Part shown: positions 8,472 to 18,320 of the stretch, in pieces
Position numbering within the stretch: the first letter of the stretch is position 1
How the letters are laid out: the number at the start of each line of letters is the position of its first letter
From: Alcanivoracaceae bacterium
Lineage (GTDB): Bacteria > Pseudomonadota > Gammaproteobacteria > Xanthomonadales > Marinicellaceae
Assembly: GCA_016744455.1 (NCBI GenBank)
Contig: JADGEI010000005.1
Coordinates: forward strand, 1-64,000
Direction: 5' to 3'
Length of the DNA: 64,000 bases
Made by a program: the position numbers and the translations under genes
Notes under the pieces: generated by a model
Database searches by the model: none
Told to the model about the DNA's origin: nothing
The model's input: only the letters and a program-made list of their open reading frames with translations

Positions 8472-9622
8472 TGAAAAAAATATTGCAAATTATACTAATA
8501 GCGTTCTTCCTGGTTAGTTCTATAGCTCATGCTAAAGCGTCAAAAAAAGACGAAATCAATTACCTTGATTTAGCCTCTCTTATGCTAAAAGATAATAATT
8601 ATGAGCGGGCTAAAATAGCCTTGTCGAAAGTTAATTTAAATGAAGAAAGCATTGATAAACAACGTTTTTATATCGTATCTGCCTTATTATTTGTTGGTAC
8701 CAAGGACAATGAAAAAACAATTTCAATGATTCAAAAAGCTAGAGAACTAGGAGAAGTTGACCCGGTTATGAATGTGTATTTAGCACAAGCTGCTTATGCT
8801 AATAATGACTACCTATTGACAATCGAAGCCTTAGCAGCTGCAGGAAAAGGCGTAGAAAAAATACCTGCAATTTACCTCATGCGCTCGCAGAGTTATTGGA
8901 ACCTATTACAATACGATAATGCTATAGCCACATTAGAACAGGCAGCTAAGATTTTCCCTGAGAATAAGAGTTTTCCACGACGTAAGGTTTTTTATTATAT
9001 TGAACTTGGTTATAACAAACAAGCTGTAATACTAGGTCAAAAATATTTGAAAAACTTTAAAGGGCAACGGGAGGACTATATCGCCATTGGAAATGCCTTA
9101 CGAATGTCGGGTGATAATGAAACTGCATTGATGTTTTTAGAAAACGCTCTGCTTAAATTTCCACAAGATGAAAACATAGCTAAATCATTAGCGGCCATTT
9201 ATATTCAAAATGATAAGTATTTTACAGCAGCAAAAATTATTCATGATGCAGCTTTGCTTAATCCTCAATTGATTAAAGAGGCTGCTGAACTCTATCGTAG
9301 AGCAGGCTCCAATTATATGGCTTTAACACTTAATGGCATGATAAGTGATCAAAAAGAGAAGCTTAAACAGCGTATGGCATTAATGTTACAGCTAGAAAAT
9401 TTTGAACAAGTCGCTGCCATGGAAGATAACCTTAAACGTGTGCATCTACAAAATGATGAAAATACGAAATATGCTATGGCATATGCTTTTTTTAAAACGG
9501 GTAATTTCAAAAAAACCAATGAATATTTAAGTCTAATCACCGAAGAAAGGAATTTTAAAAAAGCAATAGAACTAAGAAAAATCATGGCAGAATGCCAATT
9601 AGAATCGTGGCTTTGCCAATAA
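8471..9622 (+). CDS. TPR-repeat periplasmic protein of the TonB operon
   Basis: The protein has about 383 residues, with a signal peptide (about 1-22, ending AHAKA) and a solenoid of tetratricopeptide-like repeats along its length (for example YWNLLQYDNAIATLEQAAKIFP and ALRMSGDNETALMFLENALLKFP). The family closes TonB2 operons in Vibrio-type systems. A scaffolding role in the periplasm is likely but not shown here. ATG 8471 overlaps the tonB stop as TAATG. It is preferred to the upstream in-frame ATG at 8435, which would bury the start in tonB and precede the signal peptide. Confidence 0.8.
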   Translation: MKKILQIILIAFFLVSSIAHAKASKKDEINYLDLASLMLKDNNYERAKIALSKVNLNEESIDKQRFYIVSALLFVGTKDNEKTISMIQKARELGEVDPVMNVYLAQAAYANNDYLLTIEALAAAGKGVEKIPAIYLMRSQSYWNLLQYDNAIATLEQAAKIFPENKSFPRRKVFYYIELGYNKQAVILGQKYLKNFKGQREDYIAIGNALRMSGDNETALMFLENALLKFPQDENIAKSLAAIYIQNDKYFTAAKIIHDAALLNPQLIKEAAELYRRAGSNYMALTLNGMISDQKEKLKQRMALMLQLENFEQVAAMEDNLKRVHLQNDENTKYAMAYAFFKTGNFKKTNEYLSLITEERNFKKAIELRKIMAECQLESWLCQ

Positions 9623-9635
9623 AAAAGAGCATATA

Positions 9636-12600
9636 ATGAAAAAAAACATCTTTTTATTACTGTTATTATCACATGTAGCCTTAGCCAAAAATGAAGCCAA
9701 AGTTTCGATCTTTGTCTTTTTTAAAGGTGAGCCTTTGAGCCATGTTGATATTTATGAAAATCATCAGAAAATTGCTACAACTGACAGCTATGGAAATGCC
9801 GTAATAGTATTAAAGGCTGGGAAACATCCAATTCTACTAAAAAGCCAAGAAGATAAAATATATTCTCATGAGTTGCAGTTGGCTGAAAATGAAATCATAC
9901 AATTGTTAGTGGATATAAAGGTCAAAAACCAAAAACCAACTGTTGACGTAGAAACTTCAAAGTTGAAAGAGGAGGTGAACTCTGTAAATCAGGGAGAAAA
10001 CCCACAAGAAAAAAGTGTCGTGACCACAATTGATGGAAATGTTGTTTCAGTAGAAGACAATAAGGGTATAGCTGGTGCGCGTGTTTATATCAGTGGTGTC
10101 AGTGATAATTTAATTACTGATGCTGATGGAAGTTTCAGTACTAAGTTGCCATCTGGTACTTATAGTATTAGTGTGTTACATGCTCAATTTAACAGTGTTA
10201 TTAAGCCCAATATTGAAATCAGTGCTCAAGGTTTAAAACAATTTAAAATAGAACTTACACCATCAGGTACAGAATTGCCTGAATTTGTTGTGATTGTACC
10301 TTTTATTGAAGGGTCTTTAGCATCTGTTTTGGAAGAGCGTAAAAATAACAACTCGGTTGCTAATTATCTAAGTATGGAGCAAATATCAAAATCTGGAGAC
10401 TCGGATGCTGCAGGAGCACTTAAACGGGTGACAGGTTTAACTTTAGTTGATGGAAAATTTATTTTTGTGAGAGGTTTGGGCGAGCGTTATTCTAGTACTT
10501 TGCTTAACGGAGCAAACCTACCTAGTCCAGATCCAACACGTCGAGTTGTTCCTTTGGATTTGTTTCCAACTAGTGTTGTAAAAAGTATCGAAGTGCAAAA
10601 AGGCTATTCGGCTAAGTTGCCAGCAGAATTTGGTGGAGGGTCAGTCACTTTAAAAACCATTAGTATTCCAAATGAAAACTTCTTAAAAGTTGGTGTATCA
10701 TATGCTAATAATTCGCAAACCACAGGTAAAGATGGCCTCAGTTACTTCGGAGGAGGCAAGGACTGGTCAGGATATGACGATGGTACACGAGCAATACCTC
10801 CGCTTTTATTAAATGCTATTGCAAATGGCACCGAATTAAGGCCAAGCAACCCATTTATTGCTGGTGGGTTTGATCCTGAAGTGCTTGAAGCTATTGGTGA
10901 GTCATTATCTAATACTTATAATTTAGATAATGAAACTGTTGATCCTGGTTTAGGGTTGAATTTGGCCGGAGGTGCGCGTCATACTTTGGACTCTGGTACG
11001 GTGCTAGGGTTCTCTTCAGCCATTGAGTACGGTTCAGATTATCAAACACGTTCAGAATTACGTCGGGACTACATTGTTTCTTCAGGTTCAAACTTAGCTT
11101 TGGATAGTGAAGAAGTATCAAATACCACCAACAGAAATATAAATTTGAGTGGTTTTTTAACCACGGGTATAGAGTTTGCTGAAAACAATAAAATTTCTGT
11201 TAATTATATGTTATTACGAAATACACAAAACTTTAATGAAATTGCTGAAGGATTTAATGAAGATTTGGGTAACTCTAGAAGAATTTTTGAATTACGATGG
11301 ACAGAACGAGAACTTGCTTCATTTCAAACTTATGGAGAACATGTTTTTAATGATATTGGAGGTTTGCAACTTAACTGGCAATACACAGATTCAACTGCTA
11401 ATTTTGATGAGCCTGATAATAGAATTTACCGGTATGATCAACGAGAAGAGGGTGACTTTATTTTTTCTACACGCAATGATAGTAACTCAAGGGTGTGGCG
11501 AGAACTCGAAGATGTAAGTAATGATATTCATTATGATTTGTCTTTTCCACTGAGCCCATCCAACAACCACAACATACTTTTTACTGGTGGCCAAAGTTGG
11601 GTGAAAAAAGATAGAAACTCAGACATAAGACGGTTTGTTTTTGAAGATGTCGGATCATTAGTAAATCAAGTCAATCGAAATGACGGATTAGAAAACATTC
11701 TTTCGCCTGAATTTATTGATGCCAATGGTTATCAACTCATTGAAGTGACGCGTGCAACGGATAACTATTTTGCAAATTTAGACATAAAGTCTAGTTATTT
11801 TGGGATTGATTATGCTTACAAAGAGCTTTTTAAAATGTCAGTAGGTGTACGAAAAGAAGATTTTTCACAATCAGTAACAACTTTTAGTCTTTTTGATGCC
11901 AATGCCTCACCAATTGTGGTCTCGCTAGAAGATTCTAGCTATTATCCTGCCTTTTCATCTACATTATTTTTAAACGGAAACAACCAATTTAGATTTAATT
12001 ATTCTCAGACTTCAACAAGGCCAGATTTTAAGGAACTTTCTCCAGCTCAGTTTAAAGATCCAGTACTTAACCGAGATATTATCGGTAATCCAGACTTGGT
12101 AACAGGGCAAATAAAGCATTACGACCTGCGTTGGGACAAGTATTTTACTCCTGGAGAATTTGTCTCTGTCAGCTTATTTTATAAACAGTTTATCAACCCA
12201 ATTGAGTTAATTATTTTGCCGGGTTCTTCGCGAATAATTAGTTTTGATAATGCAGAATTTGCAACAAATTCTGGTATAGAACTTGAGTTATACAAAGATT
12301 TTTCATTTGTGAGCCATTGGTTAAAAAGCAAATTTTGGTCAGACCTTTATGTCAATGCTAATTACGCTTATATTAATTCAGAAATAACCCTTGGTACAGA
12401 TCGTCCAGGCGGACAAACCAACAATGTACGTCCCTTACAAGGTCAATCTCCTTATGTTGCTAACTTTCAATTGGGTTATGACAATAAAGAAAAGGACATA
12501 AGTACTTCTTTGTTGTTTAATGTTTTTGGAGAAAGAATCTCTGAAGCAGGAACTAGTGGTAAACCAGATGTTTATCAACAATCGTTTAACCAATTAGATT

Positions 12601-12758
12601 TTGTCTATTCACAAAGATTATTCGATAAATTTAAATTTTCATTAAAAGTTAAAAACTTACTTGATGATGAGGTTTTATTCTTAGTAGGTGACGAAACTGC
12701 ACGCTCTTACACTAAAGGGCGAAGTGTAAGTTTAGGTGTTAGCTATAATATTTATTAA
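9636..12758 (+). CDS. TonB-dependent outer membrane receptor, Pho-linked
   Basis: The protein has 1040 residues and a signal peptide (about 1-18). Two carboxypeptidase-regulatory-like Ig folds lie in tandem at about 20-95 and 125-205. The plug domain follows (LASVLEERKNNNSVANYLSMEQI, FVRGLGERYSSTLLNGANLPSPDP, IEVQKGYSAKLPAEFGGG), then a 22-strand-type barrel ending in an aromatic-rich C-terminus (SLGVSYNIY). It is the last gene of the TonB operon, 13 bp after the TPR gene, and pstS follows. The context suggests uptake of a phosphorus-containing ligand, but the substrate cannot be read from sequence. The double N-terminal domain makes it larger than classic siderophore receptors. Confidence 0.85.
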   Translation: MKKNIFLLLLLSHVALAKNEAKVSIFVFFKGEPLSHVDIYENHQKIATTDSYGNAVIVLKAGKHPILLKSQEDKIYSHELQLAENEIIQLLVDIKVKNQKPTVDVETSKLKEEVNSVNQGENPQEKSVVTTIDGNVVSVEDNKGIAGARVYISGVSDNLITDADGSFSTKLPSGTYSISVLHAQFNSVIKPNIEISAQGLKQFKIELTPSGTELPEFVVIVPFIEGSLASVLEERKNNNSVANYLSMEQISKSGDSDAAGALKRVTGLTLVDGKFIFVRGLGERYSSTLLNGANLPSPDPTRRVVPLDLFPTSVVKSIEVQKGYSAKLPAEFGGGSVTLKTISIPNENFLKVGVSYANNSQTTGKDGLSYFGGGKDWSGYDDGTRAIPPLLLNAIANGTELRPSNPFIAGGFDPEVLEAIGESLSNTYNLDNETVDPGLGLNLAGGARHTLDSGTVLGFSSAIEYGSDYQTRSELRRDYIVSSGSNLALDSEEVSNTTNRNINLSGFLTTGIEFAENNKISVNYMLLRNTQNFNEIAEGFNEDLGNSRRIFELRWTERELASFQTYGEHVFNDIGGLQLNWQYTDSTANFDEPDNRIYRYDQREEGDFIFSTRNDSNSRVWRELEDVSNDIHYDLSFPLSPSNNHNILFTGGQSWVKKDRNSDIRRFVFEDVGSLVNQVNRNDGLENILSPEFIDANGYQLIEVTRATDNYFANLDIKSSYFGIDYAYKELFKMSVGVRKEDFSQSVTTFSLFDANASPIVVSLEDSSYYPAFSSTLFLNGNNQFRFNYSQTSTRPDFKELSPAQFKDPVLNRDIIGNPDLVTGQIKHYDLRWDKYFTPGEFVSVSLFYKQFINPIELIILPGSSRIISFDNAEFATNSGIELELYKDFSFVSHWLKSKFWSDLYVNANYAYINSEITLGTDRPGGQTNNVRPLQGQSPYVANFQLGYDNKEKDISTSLLFNVFGERISEAGTSGKPDVYQQSFNQLDFVYSQRLFDKFKFSLKVKNLLDDEVLFLVGDETARSYTKGRSVSLGVSYNIY

Positions 12759-12913
12759 TTGAATCACCAATTTAATATTGAAGTGCAACAGTCTAGTTTT
12801 TAGATTTTACTTTTCAACTTCTGTAATATTGCAAATCATTGTGACAGGAAAAAAATGGTATGATTTTAGCTTCCAATAATGTGGTATAATGATAAGTGAC
12901 AATATTGTTGCAT

Positions 12914-12931
12914 ATGTCATAAAACTGTCAC
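12914..12931 (+). promoter_or_regulatory. Pho box upstream of pstS
   Basis: ATGTCAT (12914-12920), AAAA, CTGTCAC (12925-12931) is nearly identical to the canonical two-repeat PhoB box. It ends 51 bp before the pstS start. An additional inverted TTGTCAC lies at 12896-12902. Confidence 0.88.
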
Positions 12932-12982
12932 AATGAATCGCTAAACTGCAAGAATTCTTTAATAGCAAGGTATGAAAAAGCC

Positions 12983-14020
12983 ATGAAAAATTTAAAAACT
13001 TTAATAGCAATAGCTGCACTTACGACAAGCCTAACTGCCTTATCGGCTGGCCGGGATTACATTTCAGTTGTTGGTTCATCAACGGTGTATCCTTTTGCGA
13101 CAGTGGTAGCGGAAAAATTTGGCAAATCAACAGATTTTAAAACACCAAAAATTGAATCAACAGGTACAGGCGGTGGCATGAAATTGTTTTGCAAAAGTAT
13201 CGACATTAATACTGCTGATATGACAAATGCTTCTCGTAGAATGAAAAGTAGCGAATTTAAAATGTGTCAAGAAAATGGTGTAAAGGGTATAGTTGAAGTA
13301 CTAATTGGGTATGATGGTATTGTTGTTGCCAATGATATTAAATCACATACTTTTGCATTAACACGTAAAGATTTGTTTTTGGCTCTAGCAAAAGAAGTGC
13401 CTAGTGAAAAAGATGGTGAATTAATCGTTAATCCAAATAAAACTTGGCATGATGTAAGAGCAGAACTGCCTAATGTTAAGATTGAAGTTTTAGGACCACC
13501 ACCAACATCGGGTACACGAGATGCTTTTGTTGAACTGGCAATGGAAGGTGGTTGCAAACAATTCCCTTGGATAAAAAGCACTAAGAAAAAAGATAAAACA
13601 AAATATAAATCAATTTGTCATACCATTCGTGAAGATGGTGCTTATATTGAAGCAGGCGAAAATGATAACTTAATCATCCAAAAACTACAAAAGAACCCTG
13701 ATGCTTTAGGTATATTTGGGTTCTCATTTTTAGATCAAAATTCAGATTTGGTTAAAGGGGCGGCTATTGATGGATCTGCACCAGAATTTGAGTCGATTGC
13801 TGATGGTTCTTACCCTGTTTCACGTCCTTTGTACTTTTATGTAAAAAAAGCACATGTTGGTAAAATCCCTGGAATGAGTGAGTTTTTAGAAGAGTTTACC
13901 AGTCACAAGGCTATGGGTGAAGAAGGTTATTTAATTGATAAAGGGTTGATTCCATTAGATGAAGAAAAATACCAAAAAGTATTTTCAGATGTTAAAAACT
14001 TATCTAATTTATCCCTATAA
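12983..14020 (+). CDS. pstS: periplasmic phosphate-binding protein PstS
   Basis: The protein has 345 residues and a signal peptide (about 1-22). Phosphate-binding motifs are VVGSSTVYPFATVVAEKF near the N-terminus, ESTGTGGGMKLFC, DMTNASRRM, and LGPPPTSGTRDAFVELAMEGGC. It delivers phosphate to the PstC/PstA permease. A Pho box precedes it, and pstC-pstA-pstB-phoU-phoB follow. A strong hairpin sits between pstS and pstC and may keep pstS mRNA more abundant than the rest. Confidence 0.93.
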   Translation: MKNLKTLIAIAALTTSLTALSAGRDYISVVGSSTVYPFATVVAEKFGKSTDFKTPKIESTGTGGGMKLFCKSIDINTADMTNASRRMKSSEFKMCQENGVKGIVEVLIGYDGIVVANDIKSHTFALTRKDLFLALAKEVPSEKDGELIVNPNKTWHDVRAELPNVKIEVLGPPPTSGTRDAFVELAMEGGCKQFPWIKSTKKKDKTKYKSICHTIREDGAYIEAGENDNLIIQKLQKNPDALGIFGFSFLDQNSDLVKGAAIDGSAPEFESIADGSYPVSRPLYFYVKKAHVGKIPGMSEFLEEFTSHKAMGEEGYLIDKGLIPLDEEKYQKVFSDVKNLSNLSL

Positions 14021-14026
14021 ACTATA

Positions 14027-14077
14027 GAGTTGTTCCTTTCTCTTGAGTGGATTTTGTTCAAGGGAAAGGGATAACTC
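14027..14077 (+). promoter_or_regulatory. long hairpin between pstS and pstC
   Basis: Arms 14027-14046 and 14058-14077 pair over 20 nt with three mismatch or G-U positions, and the loop is 11 nt. No T-run follows, so it is not a classical terminator. Its place between a binding-protein gene and its permease genes suits an RNA-stabilising or partial-termination element that raises pstS over pstCAB. Confidence 0.6.
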
Positions 14078-14089
14078 AGTATAAAACTC

Positions 14090-15472
14090 ATGAGTCTATC
14101 AGCAATAATTTTTATCCTGTGTTTATTAGCAGCTTTCAACTTTTTTATCAAAAAGCAAAAGATATATGCTCTACAACTTAGTCAGGGAACTAATAATAAG
14201 GTCAAGCAAACATTGCCTAAATACTTTGGCTACGTGGCTGCATTATGGTCATTAATTCCTGCTTTGCTTGTTTTGTTAGTAATTGAAATAATTGATGAAC
14301 CTTTAATAAAAAACAATTTAACTCAATACATGCAAGCAGAAAATATCGCAACAGCGGATAATTATGATTTATACCTGAATGAAATTAAAAACATCGATAT
14401 TAATCAAATAAATAGTATTGATGAAACAAAGAAGAAGATTCATACACACTATTATAACTTACAAAGTATTGCTAGAAATGCTAAAGCCGTTACAGTATTG
14501 GCGCTAGCTGTTTTGATGGCATTATTTGGTTTAAAAAAAGTAAAAAGCCAAACACCTGCGCGTATTTACTTTGAAAAATTTATAGAAATAATTCTCTTAA
14601 TAGCAGCATCAATTGCTATATTAACTACAGTTGGTATAGTTTTATCGGTATTATTTGAATCGATTAGGTTTTTTGGTGAAATACCAATCGTAGACTTTAT
14701 GTTTGGACTAGATTGGTCACCACAAACAGCTATCCGAAGTGATCAAGTCGGCTCTTCTGCTGCATTTGGAGCTGTACCATTATTTATTGGGACGATGCTT
14801 ATTTCTACTGTTGCTTTATTTATAGCCGTGCCACTTGGATTGATGAGTGCCATTTTTTTATCTGAATATGCATCAAGTAAGTTTCGATCTATTGCTAAAC
14901 CAGTATTAGAAATTTTGGCTGGTATTCCAACAGTTGTCTACGGGTTTTTTGCAGCTCTTACAGTTGCTCCATTTATTCGTAGTTTTGGAGAGTCTTTAGG
15001 TTTGTCTGTCGCTTCAGAGAGTGCTCTTGCCGCTGGTTTGGTAATGGGAATAATGATAATTCCATTTGTTTCATCTTTAGCAGATGATGTTATATCAGCA
15101 GTTCCAAACGCTATGCGTGAAGGCTCACTGGGGTTGGGTGCGACAAAGTCAGAAACAATTGTTAAAGTCTTAATACCAGCTGCGCTTCCAGGCATTGTTG
15201 GGGGTGTTTTACTTGCTGCTTCAAGAGCTATTGGTGAGACAATGATTGTCGTTATGGCAGCTGGGTTGGCAGCTAATTTAACCGTCAACCCACTCAATGC
15301 AGTTACTACAGTAACCGTTCAAATTGTTACCTTATTAACAGGTGATCAGGAGTTCAATAGTGCTAAAACGCTGGCAGCTTTTGCTTTAGGATTAATGTTG
15401 TTTATCACCACCTTAGTTTTGAATGTTATTGCATTGCACGTTGTACGTAAATACCGAGAGCAATATGAGTAA
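14090..15472 (+). CDS. pstC: phosphate ABC transporter permease PstC
   Basis: The protein has 460 residues, longer than the roughly 320 of E. coli PstC. It has an N-terminal extension with two or three extra membrane helices and a soluble segment (to about residue 150). The usual permease core follows. The ABC-permease 'EAA' loop reads MREGSLGLGATKSETIVKVLIPAALPG. The extended form is common in marine gammaproteobacteria. It forms the inner-membrane channel with PstA. Its end overlaps the pstA start by 8 bp. Confidence 0.9.
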   Translation: MSLSAIIFILCLLAAFNFFIKKQKIYALQLSQGTNNKVKQTLPKYFGYVAALWSLIPALLVLLVIEIIDEPLIKNNLTQYMQAENIATADNYDLYLNEIKNIDINQINSIDETKKKIHTHYYNLQSIARNAKAVTVLALAVLMALFGLKKVKSQTPARIYFEKFIEIILLIAASIAILTTVGIVLSVLFESIRFFGEIPIVDFMFGLDWSPQTAIRSDQVGSSAAFGAVPLFIGTMLISTVALFIAVPLGLMSAIFLSEYASSKFRSIAKPVLEILAGIPTVVYGFFAALTVAPFIRSFGESLGLSVASESALAAGLVMGIMIIPFVSSLADDVISAVPNAMREGSLGLGATKSETIVKVLIPAALPGIVGGVLLAASRAIGETMIVVMAAGLAANLTVNPLNAVTTVTVQIVTLLTGDQEFNSAKTLAAFALGLMLFITTLVLNVIALHVVRKYREQYE

Positions 15473-16748
15473 AAATAATAACACCTCAAAAATAGAAAAA
15501 AGCTTAAAGAGACGTTACTTAAAAGAAAACATCTTCAAAGCCTCTGGTTATGCTTCTATTGGCATTGCATTCATGTTTTTAGTAGTTTTGTTGGCTGATA
15601 TAGGCATTAAAGCTATGCCCGCATTTATTCAAACTCAAATTGAATTAAAACTAGATTTAAGCTATGAATCATTGCAGCTAAACCCAGAAAGTTCAGTTGC
15701 AGAGATTAAAAAAGTTGATTTTCGCCAAGTCATTCGTAAAGCTTTAAGGAAACAGTTCCCTGATGTTAAAAAAAGGAAAGAGAAAAAACAATTATATTCA
15801 CTAATTAGTAGTGGAGCTGAATATCAACTTCGAGATATGGTATTAGAAAATAAAGAATTAATTGGTAACGAGCATAGCTTTAATCTATATGCAGATGATG
15901 ATGTTGATGCTCTTATTAAAGGCACAATAAATCGAAAATTAGCGCAATCGGAAAGGCGTGTAAAAGATTTTAAAATTTCTTTGATTGAAGTTTTAGAAAA
16001 GAATAATCAAGTGAGTAAAAAATTTAATTGGACATTTTTTAGTAGTGGTGATTCGCGCGAGCCAGAATTAGCAGGTATTAAAGGAGCAATTATGGGCTCA
16101 ATCTACACTATATTGGTGACCTTGATGTTGTCATTTCCAGTGGCAGTCGCAGCAGCTATTTACTTAGAAGAATTTGCACCAAAAAATCGTATGATTGATT
16201 TCATCGAGATAAATATTAATAATTTGGCAGCAGTGCCTTCCATTGTTTTTGGTTTACTAGGCTTAGCGGTTTTTATTAACTTCTTTTCTTTGCCAAGGTC
16301 TGCACCTATAGTTGGCGGAATTGTCTTATCATTGATGACATTACCAACAATTATTATTGCTTCTCGTTCAGCAATTAAAGCTGTTCCACCTTCATTGCGT
16401 GAAGCCGCTCTTGGATTGGGAGCTTCAAAAATGCAAACGGTATTTCATCATGTATTTCCCGCAGCATTACCAGGCATATTAACCGGCACCATAATTGGTA
16501 TGGCACAAGCCTTAGGAGAAACTGCTCCGCTATTGATGATTGGAATGGTAGCATTCATAGTTGATATTCCGCAAACTATTGTAGATCCAGCCACAGTTTT
16601 ACCTATACAAGTATTTTTATGGGCAGATTCTCCAGAAAGAGGATTTTTAGAAAAAACTTCAGCAGCTATCTTAGTGCTAATAGGTTTTTTGATAATAATG
16701 AACGCATTAGCCATCTATTTGCGTAAGAAATTTGAGAAGAAATGGTAA
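15465..16748 (+). CDS. pstA: phosphate ABC transporter permease PstA
   Basis: The protein has about 427 residues. It has one N-terminal helix, then a hydrophilic periplasmic insertion (about 40-190, rich in K/E), then five permease helices. The EAA loop reads [27 protein letters not shown]. It is longer than E. coli PstA (about 300), matching the extended PstC here. ATG 15465 overlaps the pstC stop by 8 bp and is preferred to an upstream in-frame start at 15423 inside pstC. Confidence 0.9.
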   Translation: MSKNNNTSKIEKSLKRRYLKENIFKASGYASIGIAFMFLVVLLADIGIKAMPAFIQTQIELKLDLSYESLQLNPESSVAEIKKVDFRQVIRKALRKQFPDVKKRKEKKQLYSLISSGAEYQLRDMVLENKELIGNEHSFNLYADDDVDALIKGTINRKLAQSERRVKDFKISLIEVLEKNNQVSKKFNWTFFSSGDSREPELAGIKGAIMGSIYTILVTLMLSFPVAVAAAIYLEEFAPKNRMIDFIEININNLAAVPSIVFGLLGLAVFINFFSLPRSAPIVGGIVLSLMTLPTIIIASRSAIKAVPPSLREAALGLGASKMQTVFHHVFPAALPGILTGTIIGMAQALGETAPLLMIGMVAFIVDIPQTIVDPATVLPIQVFLWADSPERGFLEKTSAAILVLIGFLIIMNALAIYLRKKFEKKW

Positions 16749-16749
16749 T

Positions 16750-17604
16750 ATGAATACACAAGCTTTACAAAACAATTTGATGAAAGATAAGTCTAATGAG
16801 GCTATACTAGCTGAGCACAGCAAAACCATTGGCCAACCATTTTGTGATAACCCAAAAATAAGCACACGTGACGTTAATGTTTATTATGCTGAAAATCATG
16901 CAATTCAAGATGTTTCATTGGATATGGGTCAGAATGAAGTTATTGCATTAATTGGACCTTCTGGTTGCGGTAAATCAACTTATTTACGCTGCCTCAACCG
17001 TATGAATGACACTATCGATAGTTGTAGAGTTAGTGGAAAATTTATCATTGACGACATAGATATATATGCTAAATCACAGGATCCTGTGTTATTACGTGCT
17101 CGGGTTGGTATGGTTTTTCAAAAACCTAACCCTTTTCCAAAATCTATCTATGATAATGTTGCATATGGGCCAAAAATTCATGGTTTAACAAGCAACAAAG
17201 CAGAATTAGATGATTTGGTTGAAGAATCATTAAGTAAAGCTGGATTATTTAATGAAGTCAAGGATCGATTAGGTGATTCCGGAACAGGTTTGTCAGGTGG
17301 CCAACAACAACGTTTATGTATTGCACGTACTATAGCAGTTCAACCAGAGGTTATTCTAATGGATGAACCGGCTTCTGCTTTAGACCCTATTGCGACGGCT
17401 AAGGTTGAAGAATTAATTAACGAATTGAGGAAAAATTACACCATTGTAATCGTTACTCATTCAATGCAACAAGCTGCACGCGTATCACAAAGAACAGCTT
17501 ATTTTCATTTGGGCAAGTTAATAGAAGTTGGTGAAACAAAACAGATTTTCACCAACCCACTACATGAATTAACTGAACGGTATATAACCGGTAGATTTGG
17601 ATAA
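16750..17604 (+). CDS. pstB: phosphate ABC transporter ATPase PstB
   Basis: The protein has about 284 residues. Walker A is GPSGCGKST, the Q-loop region is [12 protein letters not shown], the ABC signature is LSGGQQQR, Walker B is [13 protein letters not shown], and the switch His is in VTHSMQQA. It powers phosphate import through PstC/PstA and takes part in PhoU/PhoR signalling. ATG 16750 is one base after the pstA stop. A start at 16732 would lie inside pstA. Confidence 0.95.
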   Translation: MNTQALQNNLMKDKSNEAILAEHSKTIGQPFCDNPKISTRDVNVYYAENHAIQDVSLDMGQNEVIALIGPSGCGKSTYLRCLNRMNDTIDSCRVSGKFIIDDIDIYAKSQDPVLLRARVGMVFQKPNPFPKSIYDNVAYGPKIHGLTSNKAELDDLVEESLSKAGLFNEVKDRLGDSGTGLSGGQQQRLCIARTIAVQPEVILMDEPASALDPIATAKVEELINELRKNYTIVIVTHSMQQAARVSQRTAYFHLGKLIEVGETKQIFTNPLHELTERYITGRFG

Positions 17605-17608
17605 TACT

Positions 17609-18319
17609 ATGGAAAATTTAGATTTTAATCAACACACATCAAAAAAATACAATCAAGAACTCGAAAAAATCAGAAGCTCATTGCTTGTAATGGGAGGGAT
17701 GGTTGAAAAGCAAGTAAAAAAAGCAGTCGAAGCCTTGGTAGAAGGTAAAAGCAAGATGGCAAAAAAAGTCATAAAAAAGGATTTAGGTGTTAATGCTATG
17801 GAGGTCCAAATTGATGAAGAGTGCACGCAAATTATTGCTAAAAGACAACCTGCTGCCAGTGATTTACGTTTGGTCTACTCTATAATTAAGAGCATAACAG
17901 ATTTTGAAAGAATTGGTGACGAAGCCGAAAAAATTGCAAAGTGTGCTAGTTTCCTTATTGATGAAAATTATTTAGGTAATTATTCTCACGAATTTATGAA
18001 ACTTTACCAGCTAGTAGCAATAAATTTAAATCAAACGTTAAATGCTTTAGCTCGATTGGATGCTGAGGAGGCTTTGACTATTGCAAAGAAAGATGAAATA
18101 GTTGATTTAGCCTTTGAACGTCTTAATAATGATATTATAAGAAATATGACAACTGAACCGACAAAACTCAACTTATTATTACGTTTAAGTTGGAGTGCAA
18201 AAGCATTGGAGAAGATAGGTGACCATACAACTAATATCTGTGAATATATTATATACCTAGTGAAAGGTAAAGATGTACGTCATTTGGATATTAATACCAT
18301 TAAAGAAGAGTATTTTTAA
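17609..18319 (+). CDS. phoU: phosphate signalling regulator PhoU
   Basis: The protein has about 236 residues and is all-helical, with two PhoU repeats. The conserved metal-site segments are KSITDFERIGDEAEKIA and WSAKALEKIGDHTTNICEYIIY. It is the negative regulator that links Pst transport to PhoR kinase inhibition. The start is ATG 17609, four bases past the pstB stop. The phoB start follows one base after its stop, giving an uncommon pst-phoU-phoB linkage. Confidence 0.93.
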   Translation: MENLDFNQHTSKKYNQELEKIRSSLLVMGGMVEKQVKKAVEALVEGKSKMAKKVIKKDLGVNAMEVQIDEECTQIIAKRQPAASDLRLVYSIIKSITDFERIGDEAEKIAKCASFLIDENYLGNYSHEFMKLYQLVAINLNQTLNALARLDAEEALTIAKKDEIVDLAFERLNNDIIRNMTTEPTKLNLLLRLSWSAKALEKIGDHTTNICEYIIYLVKGKDVRHLDINTIKEEYF

Positions 18320-18320
18320 T

